This document shows positions 18,172 to 26,858 of a stretch of 64,000 nt of DNA, in pieces. Position 1 is the stretch's first letter. Every line of letters begins with the position of its first letter. The translations under genes were made by a program, and so were the position numbers. A model generated the notes under the pieces. The model made no database searches. It was not told the DNA's origin and worked only from the letters and a program-made list of their open reading frames with translations. This DNA comes from Arthrobacter sp. CAN_C5. GTDB taxonomy: Bacteria > Actinomycetota > Actinomycetes > Actinomycetales > Micrococcaceae. The stretch lies in NCBI RefSeq assembly GCF_017875735.1, contig NZ_JAGGMZ010000001.1, positions 3,782,001 through 3,846,000 of the forward strand, read 5' to 3'.

Positions 18172-18498
18172 TTAGAGGACGGTCGGCGGCTGGTCGGTGT
18201 CCGAGACCATCGGCCGGGATGCTTCCAGCCAGGCGCCCATCCCTCCGGTGACATTGACCGCCGAATAGCCGTTGGCCACCAGCCATTGGGCCACCCGGTG
18301 GGAGCGTCCACCGGTTCGGCAGATCACGTGCAGGTCGGTGTCGGGATCAAGCTCGTCCAGCCTGTCGGGAATCTGTTCCACGGGAATATGCACCGCTCCC
18401 TCAATATGGCCGGCTGCCCACTCGTAGTCCTCGCGGACGTCCAGGATCGTGGTGTTCGCGCCAATCGAATCAATCGACACGTTCTCAAACTCGCTCAT
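18172..18498 (-). CDS. Rhodanese-like domain protein
   Basis: This 108-residue single-domain sulfurtransferase has the catalytic Cys60 in the loop Cys-Arg-Thr-Gly-Gly-Arg-Ser, preceded by the Asp-Val-Arg-Glu-x-Tyr-Glu-Trp and Gly-His-Ile-x-Gly-Ala-x-His-Ile-Pro motifs. The ATG at 18498 has GAAGGGGC upstream. The open frame extends further 5' but is antisense to the peptidase E gene. The start is 91 bp from the divergent peptidase E gene. The physiological sulfur acceptor is unknown. Confidence 0.94.
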   Translation of the reverse strand: MSEFENVSIDSIGANTTILDVREDYEWAAGHIEGAVHIPVEQIPDRLDELDPDTDLHVICRTGGRSHRVAQWLVANGYSAVNVTGGMGAWLEASRPMVSDTDQPPTVL

Positions 18499-18589
18499 GA
18501 CTTGCCCCTTCCCAATGGTCGTATTTCGCCCAAGCCTATAGTGGGAGGCGAGCCCCACCCACAATGCCCTAGCCAACCGGGAGGTAACA

Positions 18590-19342
18590 ATGAGTGCTGA
18601 CCAACCCACCATCCTCGCCACGTCCGGCGGCTACCGTCGAGGGCTCAGAGTGGACCTGGAGTTCAATCTCCTCATGCATCACGCCGTCGAGCTCGCACTG
18701 GTCACCGGACGCCGCCCCCGCGTCACCTATGTGGGTACGGCCGGCGGCGATTCCCGTGAGTGGAACCAGCGATTCATCGAGGCTGCGCGGATTGCCGCTT
18801 TTGACGCCGCGTGCCTGAACCTGTTCACCATGCCCAATATCGACCCGCTTCAGGACCACCTCCTCTCCCAGGACGTGGTGTGGGTAGGCGGCGGTTCGGT
18901 CGCCAACCTGCTGGCTGTCTGGCGGGTCCATGGGCTCGATCACTTGTTGCACCGCGCCTGGCGGGCCGGAGTGGTTCTCGGTGGGGTCTCCGCCGGTTCC
19001 CTCTGCTGGTTCCGTGGCGGCGCAACTGATTCCTTTGGCCCCGAGCTGCAGCCAGTGACGAACGGCCTGGGGTTCCTCCCCTACGGCAATGGCGTGCACT
19101 ACGACTCCGATGAGGGTCGCAGGCCGCTAATCCACCGGATGGTCGCTGCTGGCACCCTCGGCGAAACGCACTGCACCGACGACGGCGTGGGTTTGGTCTA
19201 CCACGACACCACCCTCATCGAGGCGGTCACCGAGACCCCCGGCAAGAACGCCTACATTGTGCGCGCCGGGGCCGGAGACAGCGTCGACGCCATCGCCGTC
19301 GAGGAGCCCCTGGAGGCCCGGTTGCTGGAAAGCGCTCCGTGA
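18590..19342 (+). CDS. Peptidase E-like (S51 family) peptidase
   Basis: This 250-residue cytoplasmic protein resembles dipeptidase E and cyanophycinase-type S51 enzymes, which cut Asp-X dipeptides. The class I glutamine-amidotransferase-like nucleophile elbow Gly-Gly-Val-Ser-Ala-Gly-Ser is present with Ser134, and a Trp-Val-Gly-Gly-Gly-Ser-Val-Ala-Asn-Leu segment precedes it. A His in the downstream Tyr-Asp-Ser-Asp-Glu-Gly region could complete the site. The ATG follows GGGAGGTAACA. It overlaps the next amidase gene by 4 bases (GTGA), so the two are co-translated, suggesting joint use of peptide or amide substrates. Confidence 0.9.
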   Translation: MSADQPTILATSGGYRRGLRVDLEFNLLMHHAVELALVTGRRPRVTYVGTAGGDSREWNQRFIEAARIAAFDAACLNLFTMPNIDPLQDHLLSQDVVWVGGGSVANLLAVWRVHGLDHLLHRAWRAGVVLGGVSAGSLCWFRGGATDSFGPELQPVTNGLGFLPYGNGVHYDSDEGRRPLIHRMVAAGTLGETHCTDDGVGLVYHDTTLIEAVTETPGKNAYIVRAGAGDSVDAIAVEEPLEARLLESAP

Positions 19343-20766
19343 CCGAACTTCATCAGCTCACCGCCCTCGCCCAGCGGGACGCTCTTGCACGCGGGGACCT
19401 GAGTGCCCGGGAGCTGACTCTTCACTACCTCGGCCGGATCGATGACCTCAATCCGGGACTCGGCTCCTTCATCACCGTCACCGCGGATCTAGCCGAACAG
19501 GAGGCCGCCGCCGCAGACGAGCGCTACCACTCGTCCCGGGCCGCTGGTGCCGACCTTGCGGTGCTGCACGGCATGCCATTGGCGCATAAGGATCTGGCGG
19601 ACGTGGCGTCAGTCGCCACCAGCTTCGGCTCGGCTGCCCTGCCCCCAACGGTCGCAACCGAGGACTCTCCCCTGGTGGCAATTCTGCGCCGCGCTGGCGC
19701 GATCAGTCTTGGCAAGACCCAGGTTCCCGAATTCGGCCTGAGCTGCCACAGCGAAAACAACATTGCCCCGGCGGCCCGCAACCCCCTCAACCCGGCCCTC
19801 AGCCCGGGGGGTTCGTCCGGCGGCAGCGCGGCGGCCGTCGCTGCAGGCATGATTCCCTTCGCACCCGGCAGCGACGGTGGCGGCTCTGTCCGCATTCCGG
19901 CCTCAGCCACCGGCCTGATCGGGCTCAAACCGAATCGCGGTCGAATTCCCGCATTGTCCGGACAGGCGGACCTCGGCCAGTTCGTCGTGGCCGGACCGTT
20001 GGCGCGGACCACCACCGACGCTGCGCTGTTGCTCGACGCGATGGTCGACGCGCCGAACCACCGGGCAACCAGCGCCGCTCCGGCGTCGTCGTCGTTCCTG
20101 ACCGCAGCCCTGCGCGCCGAGGGTACCTTTCGGATCGGGGCGAGCACCCTGTCACCCTTCGCCTCAGCGTTCGAGATCGTGCTGGACCAGGAGGCGCTGG
20201 ACGCCTACGAGGCTGGTATTCGCGCACTTTCCTCAGTGGGGCACGACGTTCTCGACGCCGACCTCAGCTACGACCGGCGCTACCACCAGGCATTCCAGAC
20301 GGTGTGGACGGCGTCCCTTGCCACCGCCCCTATCCCCTCGGGGAACGAGAACCTGTTGACTCCGCTGACGCGGACCATGCGCGAGAGGTCGCGGGCCCGC
20401 AGCGCACCGGATCTGGTCACGGCGATCGACATCCTGCGGCAGTTCGAGCAGGACACGATCAGCGCCTATGCGGAGTACGACTTCATCCTTACCCCTGCCC
20501 TGGGCCAGACTCCGCGTCCCATCGGCTGGTACACCTCCGAGGACGCGGACACGGACTACCTGAGGCAATGCCAGTACTCCCCGTACACCTCGATGGTCAA
20601 CGTCTGCGGGTTACCCGCCATTGCCCTGCCCACGATCACCACCCCCACGGGCATCTCCATGGGAATCCAGCTCATCGGGCGACCCAGCTCGGAGGCGCGG
20701 CTGCTGGCTGTGTCCGCCCAGTTGGAGCAGGCAGCCGGTGCGGGTGAAACGGGCACGGTGCGGTGA
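19339..20766 (+). CDS. Amidase (amidase signature family)
   Basis: This 475-residue amidase-signature enzyme hydrolyses an amide to acid plus ammonia. The Ser-cisSer-Lys triad is visible as Lys84 in His-Lys-Asp-Leu, the Pro-Gly-Gly-Ser-Ser-Gly-Gly-Ser motif at 156-163, and Ser183 in Asp-Gly-Gly-Gly-Ser-Val-Arg. The C-terminal domain is shorter and lacks any fused ligase or GatA-specific context. There is no gatB or gatC nearby, so it is a catabolic amidase rather than the Glu-tRNA amidotransferase subunit. The GTG start overlaps the peptidase E stop. Confidence 0.92.
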   Translation: MTELHQLTALAQRDALARGDLSARELTLHYLGRIDDLNPGLGSFITVTADLAEQEAAAADERYHSSRAAGADLAVLHGMPLAHKDLADVASVATSFGSAALPPTVATEDSPLVAILRRAGAISLGKTQVPEFGLSCHSENNIAPAARNPLNPALSPGGSSGGSAAAVAAGMIPFAPGSDGGGSVRIPASATGLIGLKPNRGRIPALSGQADLGQFVVAGPLARTTTDAALLLDAMVDAPNHRATSAAPASSSFLTAALRAEGTFRIGASTLSPFASAFEIVLDQEALDAYEAGIRALSSVGHDVLDADLSYDRRYHQAFQTVWTASLATAPIPSGNENLLTPLTRTMRERSRARSAPDLVTAIDILRQFEQDTISAYAEYDFILTPALGQTPRPIGWYTSEDADTDYLRQCQYSPYTSMVNVCGLPAIALPTITTPTGISMGIQLIGRPSSEARLLAVSAQLEQAAGAGETGTVR

Positions 20767-20800
20767 CAACATTGCGCCGCCCGCGCCGATGAAACAGACT

Positions 20801-20816
20801 GTTACTCATCGGTAAC
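20801..20816. promoter_or_regulatory. Operator-like GTTAC-n6-GTAAC dyad
   Basis: GTTAC at 20801-20805 and GTAAC at 20812-20816 form an inverted repeat with a 6-bp spacer, 22 bp before the GTG of the acyl-CoA synthetase. Such dyads are typical TetR/GntR-type operators on fatty-acid genes. The same bases also fit an 11-bp direct spacing (G-T-N-A-C), so an OmpR-type GlnR box is an alternative. The regulator is not in the window. Confidence 0.45.
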
Positions 20817-20838
20817 CAGCAAGATCAAAGGAGATCGC

Positions 20839-22368
20839 GTGCCCAACCTTGCCAACAATCTCGCGTCAACTGTCCAGGAACACCCCGAGGCGGTGGCGAT
20901 CAGACTGGATGACACGTCGCTGACGTTCGCGGCGCTCGACGAGTGGAGCCAGCGGGTGGCGGGTCTCCTGGCACAGAAAGGTGTCCAGCCGGGCGACCGG
21001 ATCGCGCTGATTATGCCGAATATTCCACAGATGGCATTTATCTACTACGGGGTCCTGCGCTTCGGAGCGGTGGTGGTCCCACTCAATCCGCTCCTCAAGT
21101 CGCGGGAGATTGCCTACCACCTGGGCGACTCCGGCGCGAGGCTGGTGTTTGCCTGGGAAGGGGTCGCAGCCGAGGCCGAGTCCGGAGTGGGCCAGGCGGT
21201 CGCCGCCGCCGATCAGGGAACCACCCTCGAAGTACTGGCGGTGAACTCGGGCGCATTCCTTGAACAGCTGTCGTCGATCGATCCCCTGCAGCCCATCGCG
21301 GAGGTGGCGGCCGATGACACGGCTGTGCTGCTCTACACCTCAGGAACCACCGGACGGCCAAAAGGCGCGGCGCTGACCCATGCGAGCCTGCACCGGAATG
21401 CGGAGATCTCCCGGGACCTGATGGGCACTGCGGTCGGCGATGTGTTGTTTGGTGGATTGCCGTTCTTCCATATTTTCGGACAGACCTGCGCCTTGAACGC
21501 GGCGGTGCTGACCGGAGCCACAGTCACCCTGCTCCCCCGGTTCGAACCCGGCCGCGCCCTGGAGATCATTGCCCGAGACGGTGTAACCATTTTCGAGGGT
21601 GTCCCCACGATGTACATAGCGATGCTTCGGCATCCGGCAGTTTCCACCACCGACGTGTCAACGCTGCGGGTCGCCGTGTCCGGCGGGTCAGCGCTGCCCG
21701 TTGAGGTGCTGCACGAGTTCGAACGCGTCTTCGGCGCCGAACTGCTGGAGGGCTACGGGTTGTCCGAAACGTCCCCCATCGTGAGCTTCAACCGGCGCGG
21801 AACCGAACGCAAGCCCGGATCGATCGGCACGCCGGTGGACGGGGTCGAGGTACGCATGCTCGACGCCGACGGGGCGGAGGTACCCACCGGCGAAGTCGGT
21901 GAACTCTCCGTCCGGGGACACTGCGTGATGAAGGGCTATTGGAACAACGACGACGCGACGGCAGCTGCGATCCCCGACGGTTGGTTCCGTACCGGAGACC
22001 TGGCCCGGTACGACGACGACGGCGCTATCTTCATCGTCGACCGCAAGAAGGACATCATCGTCCGCGGCGGGTACAACGTCTATCCGCGGGAAGTCGAGGA
22101 AGTGCTGTACGAGCACACCGCGGTGGCCGAGGCGGCGGTAATAGGCGTCCCGGACGAGTTGCAGGGCGAGGAAATCGTGGCGGTGGTAGGCCTGAAGGCG
22201 GAGGCTGCGCCCGCGGACGATGCCGCCCGCGAGCGCCTCGCTGCCGAGATCCTCGAATTCACCAAGGAACGCGTGGCGGCCTACAAGTATCCCCGCCGGG
22301 TGGTCCTGGTGGAAGCTCTCCCGAAGGGCCCCACCGGAAAGATTCTCAAGCGCGAGATCCAGGTCTAG
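20839..22368 (+). CDS. Long-chain fatty acid--CoA ligase (AMP-binding)
   Basis: This 509-residue ANL-superfamily enzyme activates a carboxylic acid as acyl-AMP then acyl-CoA. The P-loop is Tyr-Thr-Ser-Gly-Thr-Thr-Gly-Arg-Pro-Lys-Gly; then come Gly-Tyr-Gly-Leu-Ser-Glu-Thr-Ser-Pro, Trp-Phe-Arg-Thr-Gly-Asp-Leu, Arg-Lys-Lys-Asp-Ile-Ile-Val-Arg-Gly-Gly-Tyr-Asn-Val-Tyr-Pro, and the C-terminal catalytic lysine in Gly-Pro-Thr-Gly-Lys-Ile-Leu-Lys. The GTG at 20839 follows AAAGGAGATCGC. Chain-length preference cannot be read from sequence. An operator-like dyad sits just upstream. Confidence 0.93.
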   Translation: MPNLANNLASTVQEHPEAVAIRLDDTSLTFAALDEWSQRVAGLLAQKGVQPGDRIALIMPNIPQMAFIYYGVLRFGAVVVPLNPLLKSREIAYHLGDSGARLVFAWEGVAAEAESGVGQAVAAADQGTTLEVLAVNSGAFLEQLSSIDPLQPIAEVAADDTAVLLYTSGTTGRPKGAALTHASLHRNAEISRDLMGTAVGDVLFGGLPFFHIFGQTCALNAAVLTGATVTLLPRFEPGRALEIIARDGVTIFEGVPTMYIAMLRHPAVSTTDVSTLRVAVSGGSALPVEVLHEFERVFGAELLEGYGLSETSPIVSFNRRGTERKPGSIGTPVDGVEVRMLDADGAEVPTGEVGELSVRGHCVMKGYWNNDDATAAAIPDGWFRTGDLARYDDDGAIFIVDRKKDIIVRGGYNVYPREVEEVLYEHTAVAEAAVIGVPDELQGEEIVAVVGLKAEAAPADDAARERLAAEILEFTKERVAAYKYPRRVVLVEALPKGPTGKILKREIQV

Positions 22369-22387
22369 CAGGGACCCTGCAGGTGGT

Positions 22388-22412
22388 TACTGCAGGGGTC
22401 TACTGCAGGGGT
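22388..22412. repeat. Two copies of a 12-bp repeat, TACTGCAGGGGT
   Basis: TACTGCAGGGGT occurs at 22388-22399 and 22401-22412 (13-bp period), and a degenerate third copy, CCTGCAGGTGG, precedes them. They lie in the 68-bp gap between the acyl-CoA synthetase stop and the convergent small acidic gene. CTGCAG is itself palindromic. No clear function; a terminator role is weakly possible. Confidence 0.5.
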
Positions 22413-22436
22413 TAATGGAGGCCGGAAACCTTAAAG

Positions 22437-22598
22437 TCAGGAGTCGTCGTCGCCCCGGTTGTCCTCGGTCTCGATCTCCTCACCGTCCGGCAACTCGTTC
22501 TCCGGGCCGGGGCCTCCATAACCGCCGGCGTCGATCTTGTCTGACCCGCCGACCCGCTGTTCTGAGTCGTCGCGTTCGGTATCGTTCTGTTCGCTCAT
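22437..22598 (-). CDS. Small acidic protein of unknown function
   Basis: This 53-residue protein is almost entirely Asp, Glu, Gly, Ser and Asn with no hydrophobic stretch. It starts Met-Ser-Glu-Gln-Asn-Asp-Thr-Glu, with AAGGAAAGG 8-10 bases before the ATG, a good ribosome site. The start is the same as in the acidic protein at 14874-15275, suggesting a shared small family. It lies convergent with the acyl-CoA synthetase. A longer open frame extends upstream to 22796 but lacks coding character. Confidence 0.65.
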   Translation of the reverse strand: MSEQNDTERDDSEQRVGGSDKIDAGGYGGPGPENELPDGEEIETEDNRGDDDS

Positions 22599-22805
22599 GG
22601 TGGCGCCTTTCCTTCGCGTGGCTGTGTACACGGTGAACCTACCACCACCGCGCGGCGAGTGGTCGTCTCCGCAGGGCCATCCCCGCCGGGTTGGCCGCGC
22701 AGGGATGGCCCTGATCGCCGTCCGGAGAACCGCCGCAGTGGAGCACGCAACGGGTTTCGTGACGCCGGGGCTGTAATAGCACCAGTTCTTTGGCATGCTG
22801 TAGCC

Positions 22806-24440
22806 ATGGCAAACCGAGCGGGCACAGTCGCCCTCCCCAGCGATCTGGTCGACATTTCTTCACTTCTGGACGCGTATTTCGACGTCGTTCCCGACCTTGG
22901 GGACCCGGCGCAACGGGTCGCGTTCGGGACGTCCGGGCACCGTGGTTCCTCCCTGAAGGCCTCTTTCAATGAGGGGCACATCGCCGCCATCACCCAGGCG
23001 ATTGTGGAGTACCGGTCGGGTCAGGGCATCACCGGGCCCCTGTTCATGGGCAGGGACACACACGCACTCTCCGAGCCCGCCCAGCAGACCGCACTTGAGG
23101 TGCTCGCAGCGAACAACGTCACGGTACGGGTGGACGCGCGCGGCGCCTACACGCCCACCCCGGCCGTATCGCACGCCATCCTCGTCTACAACGCGCAGGG
23201 CGCCGACCAGGCGGATGGCATTGTCATCACTCCCTCGCACAACCCTCCCGGCGATGGCGGCTTCAAATACAATCCCCCGCACGGCGGCCCCGCGGATTCC
23301 GATGCCACCAACTGGATCGCTGATCGGGCCAACGCGCTGATGGAAGGCGGCCTCCGGGAGGTCCGTCGCGTCCCGGCGAGCCAGGCGCACCAGGCCGAAG
23401 GAATCGGGACCTACGACTTCCTGCAGCACTATGTTGAGGATCTACCCACCGTCCTGAACCTCGACGCGATCCGGGAATCCGGACTGCACATCGGTGCGGA
23501 CCCGATGGGTGGGGCGGCTGTCGACTATTGGGGTGCTATCGGCGAAACGCACAACCTGAATCTGACAGTCGTCAATCCCGCCGTCGACCCGCAGTGGGCG
23601 TTCATGACCCTGGACTGGGATGAGAAGATCCGCATGGACTGCTCGTCACCATCGGCGATGGCCTCACTCATTGCCCGGGCCAGGGAGTTTGATATCTCCA
23701 CGGGCAACGACGCCGACGCCGACCGGCACGGGATCGTCACCCCCGACGCCGGGCTGATGAACCCCAACCACTACCTTGCGGTGGCCATTGACTACCTCTA
23801 CCGCAACCGTCCCCACTGGCGGCAGGACGCCGTCGTCGGGAAGACCCTGGTCTCCTCCTCGATCATCGATCGGGTGGCTGCGGATCTCGGCCGGAAGCTC
23901 GAAGAGGTTCCGGTGGGCTTCAAGTGGTTTGTTCCCGGGCTGCTCTCCGGGTCCCTCGCCTTCGGCGGCGAGGAATCCGCTGGAGCCTCTTTCCTGCGGC
24001 TGAACGGGTCCCCGTGGACCACCGACAAGGACGGCATCCTGTTGGCCCTGCTCGCCTCGGAGATCACCGCCGTCACCGGGCGAACGCCGTCGCAGCACTA
24101 TGCGGGGCTGACCGACCGGTTCGGTTCCCCCGTGTACGCGCGCATTGATGCGGCGGCCTCACGCAGCCAGAAGGCAGCGCTGGGGAAGCTCTCGCCGTCG
24201 GACGTTGCGGCCACCACCCTTGCCGGCGAAACCATCACCGCCAGGCTGACCGAGGCACCCGGCAACGGGGCGTCAATTGGTGGCTTGAAGGTCACCACCG
24301 AGAACGCGTGGTTCGCCGCGCGCCCATCGGGCACCGAGGACGTGTACAAGATCTATGCCGAGTCCTTCAAGGGTGCCGAGCACCTGGCGCAGGTGCAGGA
24401 CGAGGCGAAGGCACTGGTCGACGGGGTCATCGGCGGGTAA
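22806..24440 (+). CDS. pgm: Phosphoglucomutase (alpha-D-glucose phosphate-specific)
   Basis: This 544-residue enzyme interconverts glucose 1-phosphate and glucose 6-phosphate, linking glycogen and trehalose pools with glycolysis. The phosphoserine loop Thr-Pro-Ser144-His-Asn-Pro-Pro-Gly-Asp is intact, followed by the Gly-Asn-Asp-Ala-Asp-Ala-Asp-Arg metal loop, Gly-Gly-Glu-Glu-Ser sugar-binding loop and the C-terminal Arg-Pro-Ser-Gly-Thr-Glu phosphate loop. The N-terminal Gly-Thr-Ser-Gly-His-Arg-Gly is typical of the Pgm rather than ManB class. ATG 22806 is used; upstream frame is non-coding. Monocistronic in appearance. Confidence 0.96.
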   Translation: MANRAGTVALPSDLVDISSLLDAYFDVVPDLGDPAQRVAFGTSGHRGSSLKASFNEGHIAAITQAIVEYRSGQGITGPLFMGRDTHALSEPAQQTALEVLAANNVTVRVDARGAYTPTPAVSHAILVYNAQGADQADGIVITPSHNPPGDGGFKYNPPHGGPADSDATNWIADRANALMEGGLREVRRVPASQAHQAEGIGTYDFLQHYVEDLPTVLNLDAIRESGLHIGADPMGGAAVDYWGAIGETHNLNLTVVNPAVDPQWAFMTLDWDEKIRMDCSSPSAMASLIARAREFDISTGNDADADRHGIVTPDAGLMNPNHYLAVAIDYLYRNRPHWRQDAVVGKTLVSSSIIDRVAADLGRKLEEVPVGFKWFVPGLLSGSLAFGGEESAGASFLRLNGSPWTTDKDGILLALLASEITAVTGRTPSQHYAGLTDRFGSPVYARIDAAASRSQKAALGKLSPSDVAATTLAGETITARLTEAPGNGASIGGLKVTTENAWFAARPSGTEDVYKIYAESFKGAEHLAQVQDEAKALVDGVIGG

Positions 24441-24463
24441 CCCTCGCGCGGAAGGACGCGCGG

Positions 24464-25867
24464 TCAGAGAACCCGCCGGAGGAGCCATTTTTTCAGGCCC
24501 CTGTACGGCGGGTAGGCCAGACGCAGGGTGTCAATGCCGGTGCCCTTCGAAAGTACCCCCCGGTTCTGGCTGAACGTGTCGAATGAATAGCGGCCGTGGT
24601 AGGCGCCCATACCGCTGGTGCCCACCCCGCCGAACGGCAAGCCGTGCACCGTGAGATGCAGGTTGCAGGCGTTGTGGCCGATCCCACCCGCACGGACCCG
24701 TTCCTCGAACTGCTGCTGCTCGGCCGGCTGGTCACTGAACAAATAGGCTGCCAGCGGGGCCGGCCGGGCATTGACGAAGGCAACGGCCTCGTCCATGCCG
24801 TCGACGGGAAGGATGGGCAGGATCGGACCGAAAATCTCCTCCTGCATCACCGGGGAGTCGGTCGGCACATCGGTCAGGAGCGTGGGTTCGAGGTACCGGC
24901 TGGCCCGGTCGTGGGCGCCCCCGGTGTACACGGTGCCGTTGCCGTTGCTGGCCTCCAAAAAACCGACCAGTCGGACGAAGTGGCCGTCGTCGACGATCCG
25001 GCCGTAGTCGGCGCTACGGGCCGGGTCGGCGCCGTAGAACCCGGCGACCGCCCGTTTCAGGTGGGCGAGGAGCTGCTTTTCGAGTCCGCGCTGCACCAAA
25101 ACATAGTCGGGGGCAACGCAGGTCTGCCCCGCGTTGAGAAACTTGCCGAACACCAGCCGTCGGGCCACCGCTGGCAGGTCGCCGCCAAGCACCACGGCGG
25201 GCGATTTTCCTCCTAGTTCGAGGGTGACGGGAGTGAGCGTTTGCGCTGCAGCGGCCGCGACGATCCGTCCGACCCGCTCGCCCCCGGTGAAAAAGATGGA
25301 GTCGTACCGCTGGGCGAGCAGCTCCCCGCCAACCGCCGCCCCGCCTTCCACCACGGAGACGGCACTCTCGTCGAAATACCGGGGCAGCAGGTCGGCCATC
25401 ACCGCCGACGTGGCGGGGGCGTGTTCGCTCGGCTTCAAAACCGCACAGTTCCCGGCGGCGAGCGCACCGACCAGGGGGGCCAGGAGCAGTTGCACCGGAT
25501 AGTTCCACGGGCCAATGATCAGCACGACGCCGAGGGGCTGGGCCTGCCGGTGTGCTCTTGCAGGCAACAGGCCCGTCGGTACCTGAACCTTCTCGGCGCT
25601 GGTCCATTTCCGCAGCTGCTTCAGCGCATACTGGGCTTCGGCCCGCACCAGGGACAGCTCGGACACCACCGCTTCCAGCGGGTTCTTCCGGAGATCCGAG
25701 TACAGCGCGTCGGTGAAGTCCACCTCCCGTTCGACGAGCATCCGGATCAGGCCCTCGAGTTGGGCTCGCCGCCAGGACAGCGGCCGGGTGGTCCCGCCGT
25801 CGAAGGTCGCGCGCAGGCGCTCCACCACCGGTGACAGATCAGTGGTTTCCTGGGAAGTAGTGCTCAT
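24464..25867 (-). CDS. Aldehyde dehydrogenase (class 3-like)
   Basis: This 467-residue NAD(P)-dependent dehydrogenase has the general base Glu217 in Thr-Leu-Glu-Leu-Gly-Gly-Lys and the nucleophile Cys250 in Asn-Ala-Gly-Gln-Thr-Cys-Val. The length (about 460 rather than 490) and the motifs Pro-Trp-Asn-Tyr-Pro-Val-Gln-Leu and Pro-Phe-Gly-Gly-Val-Gly-Thr-Ser-Gly-Met-Gly point to the ALDH3 group acting on medium/long-chain or aromatic aldehydes. It has a Lys/Arg-rich end but no membrane anchor. ATG at 25867 is preceded by AAAGGACC. It may share a minus-strand transcript with the SDR gene upstream. Confidence 0.93.
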   Translation of the reverse strand: MSTTSQETTDLSPVVERLRATFDGGTTRPLSWRRAQLEGLIRMLVEREVDFTDALYSDLRKNPLEAVVSELSLVRAEAQYALKQLRKWTSAEKVQVPTGLLPARAHRQAQPLGVVLIIGPWNYPVQLLLAPLVGALAAGNCAVLKPSEHAPATSAVMADLLPRYFDESAVSVVEGGAAVGGELLAQRYDSIFFTGGERVGRIVAAAAAQTLTPVTLELGGKSPAVVLGGDLPAVARRLVFGKFLNAGQTCVAPDYVLVQRGLEKQLLAHLKRAVAGFYGADPARSADYGRIVDDGHFVRLVGFLEASNGNGTVYTGGAHDRASRYLEPTLLTDVPTDSPVMQEEIFGPILPILPVDGMDEAVAFVNARPAPLAAYLFSDQPAEQQQFEERVRAGGIGHNACNLHLTVHGLPFGGVGTSGMGAYHGRYSFDTFSQNRGVLSKGTGIDTLRLAYPPYRGLKKWLLRRVL

Positions 25868-25955
25868 GTGGGGGTCCTTTCAGGATGCTGCTACGCGTCG
25901 TGGTCTTCGGTCGCGGGTCGGCGGGTGCAAAAGGTGCGGGGTGCTGGGGTGCGGG

Positions 25956-26783
25956 TCAGGTGGGACGGCCAGTGAAATGCTCCATCGAGCTGTACACCTT
26001 GAAGACCCGCCCGGCCACCACATCCCAGAGAGGTTGCGGCAGGACGCCGCGGATCGCGCTGCCCAGCGCCACCGACCACGGCAGCTGAAGCCGGGGCCGG
26101 CCAGCAAGCAGTGCGCGCCAGGCCCTGTCGACGACGTCGACCGGGTCCATCAGCGGCGTGAACAGCGGGCCACGGGCGCCCTCGAACATGCCGGTCCGGA
26201 TGTAGCTGGGGATCAGCGTGGTGACCTTGATCTGCCGGTGACCTGCCTGGCGAAGCTCCAGTCGCAGGGAGTCGCTCCAGCCGATCACTGCCCACTTCGA
26301 GGCGGTGTACACACTCATTCGGGGAACCGAGAGGGTACCCGACGCCGACGCGACATTGAGGATACGCGCCGGTTCCCGGGAGGCGATCAGGGCCGGCAGG
26401 AACTCCCGGACCACGTGCATCAGCGCCAGCGTGTTGATCTGCATCACCAGTGCAATGTCGGCCTGCTGGTCGTGCTCCCAAAAGTACTTTCCGCGCACGA
26501 TCCCCGCGTTGTTGATCAGGACAGCCGGTGTCCCGACGTCGTTCCTGACCGCGGCCGCCGCGGTCGTGATCTCGGCCAATGAGGCGAGATCAACCACGTA
26601 ACTGTGCACGGCCGGCCCGGATCCGGTCAGCGAATCGGCGGTCCTGTGGAGCGCTTCGGCGTCGACGTCCCAGAGGACGACGGCGGCCGCCCGCTCCTTG
26701 ACGGCCCGTTCCGCGTAGAGCCGGCCCATACCGCTGGCGGCACCGGTGATAAGTATTATTCGGCCTTCGACAGTGAATGACAT
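25956..26783 (-). CDS. SDR family oxidoreductase
   Basis: This 275-residue short-chain dehydrogenase has the Rossmann motif Gly-Ala-Ala-Ser-Gly-Met-Gly (14-20), Asn-Asn-Ala-Gly and the catalytic Ser/Tyr-x-x-x-Lys in Tyr-Thr-Ala-Ser-Lys. Asp-Val-Asp-Ala after beta2 suggests NAD preference. The C-terminal hydrophobic part (Leu-Leu-Ala-Gly-Arg-Pro-Arg-Leu-Gln-Leu-Pro-Trp) is typical of the membrane-associated RDH/DHRS-type SDRs. It diverges from the uracil permease gene (75-bp gap). Together with the ALDH at 24464 it could oxidise an alcohol then its aldehyde, which is inference. Confidence 0.9.
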   Translation of the reverse strand: MSFTVEGRIILITGAASGMGRLYAERAVKERAAAVVLWDVDAEALHRTADSLTGSGPAVHSYVVDLASLAEITTAAAAVRNDVGTPAVLINNAGIVRGKYFWEHDQQADIALVMQINTLALMHVVREFLPALIASREPARILNVASASGTLSVPRMSVYTASKWAVIGWSDSLRLELRQAGHRQIKVTTLIPSYIRTGMFEGARGPLFTPLMDPVDVVDRAWRALLAGRPRLQLPWSVALGSAIRGVLPQPLWDVVAGRVFKVYSSMEHFTGRPT

Positions 26784-26858
26784 GAGTGCAACGTAACACT
26801 CCGCCCGGACGGTAGGATTTCCGACAGATCACCCCGCACATCTTTGGAAGGCACAGCC

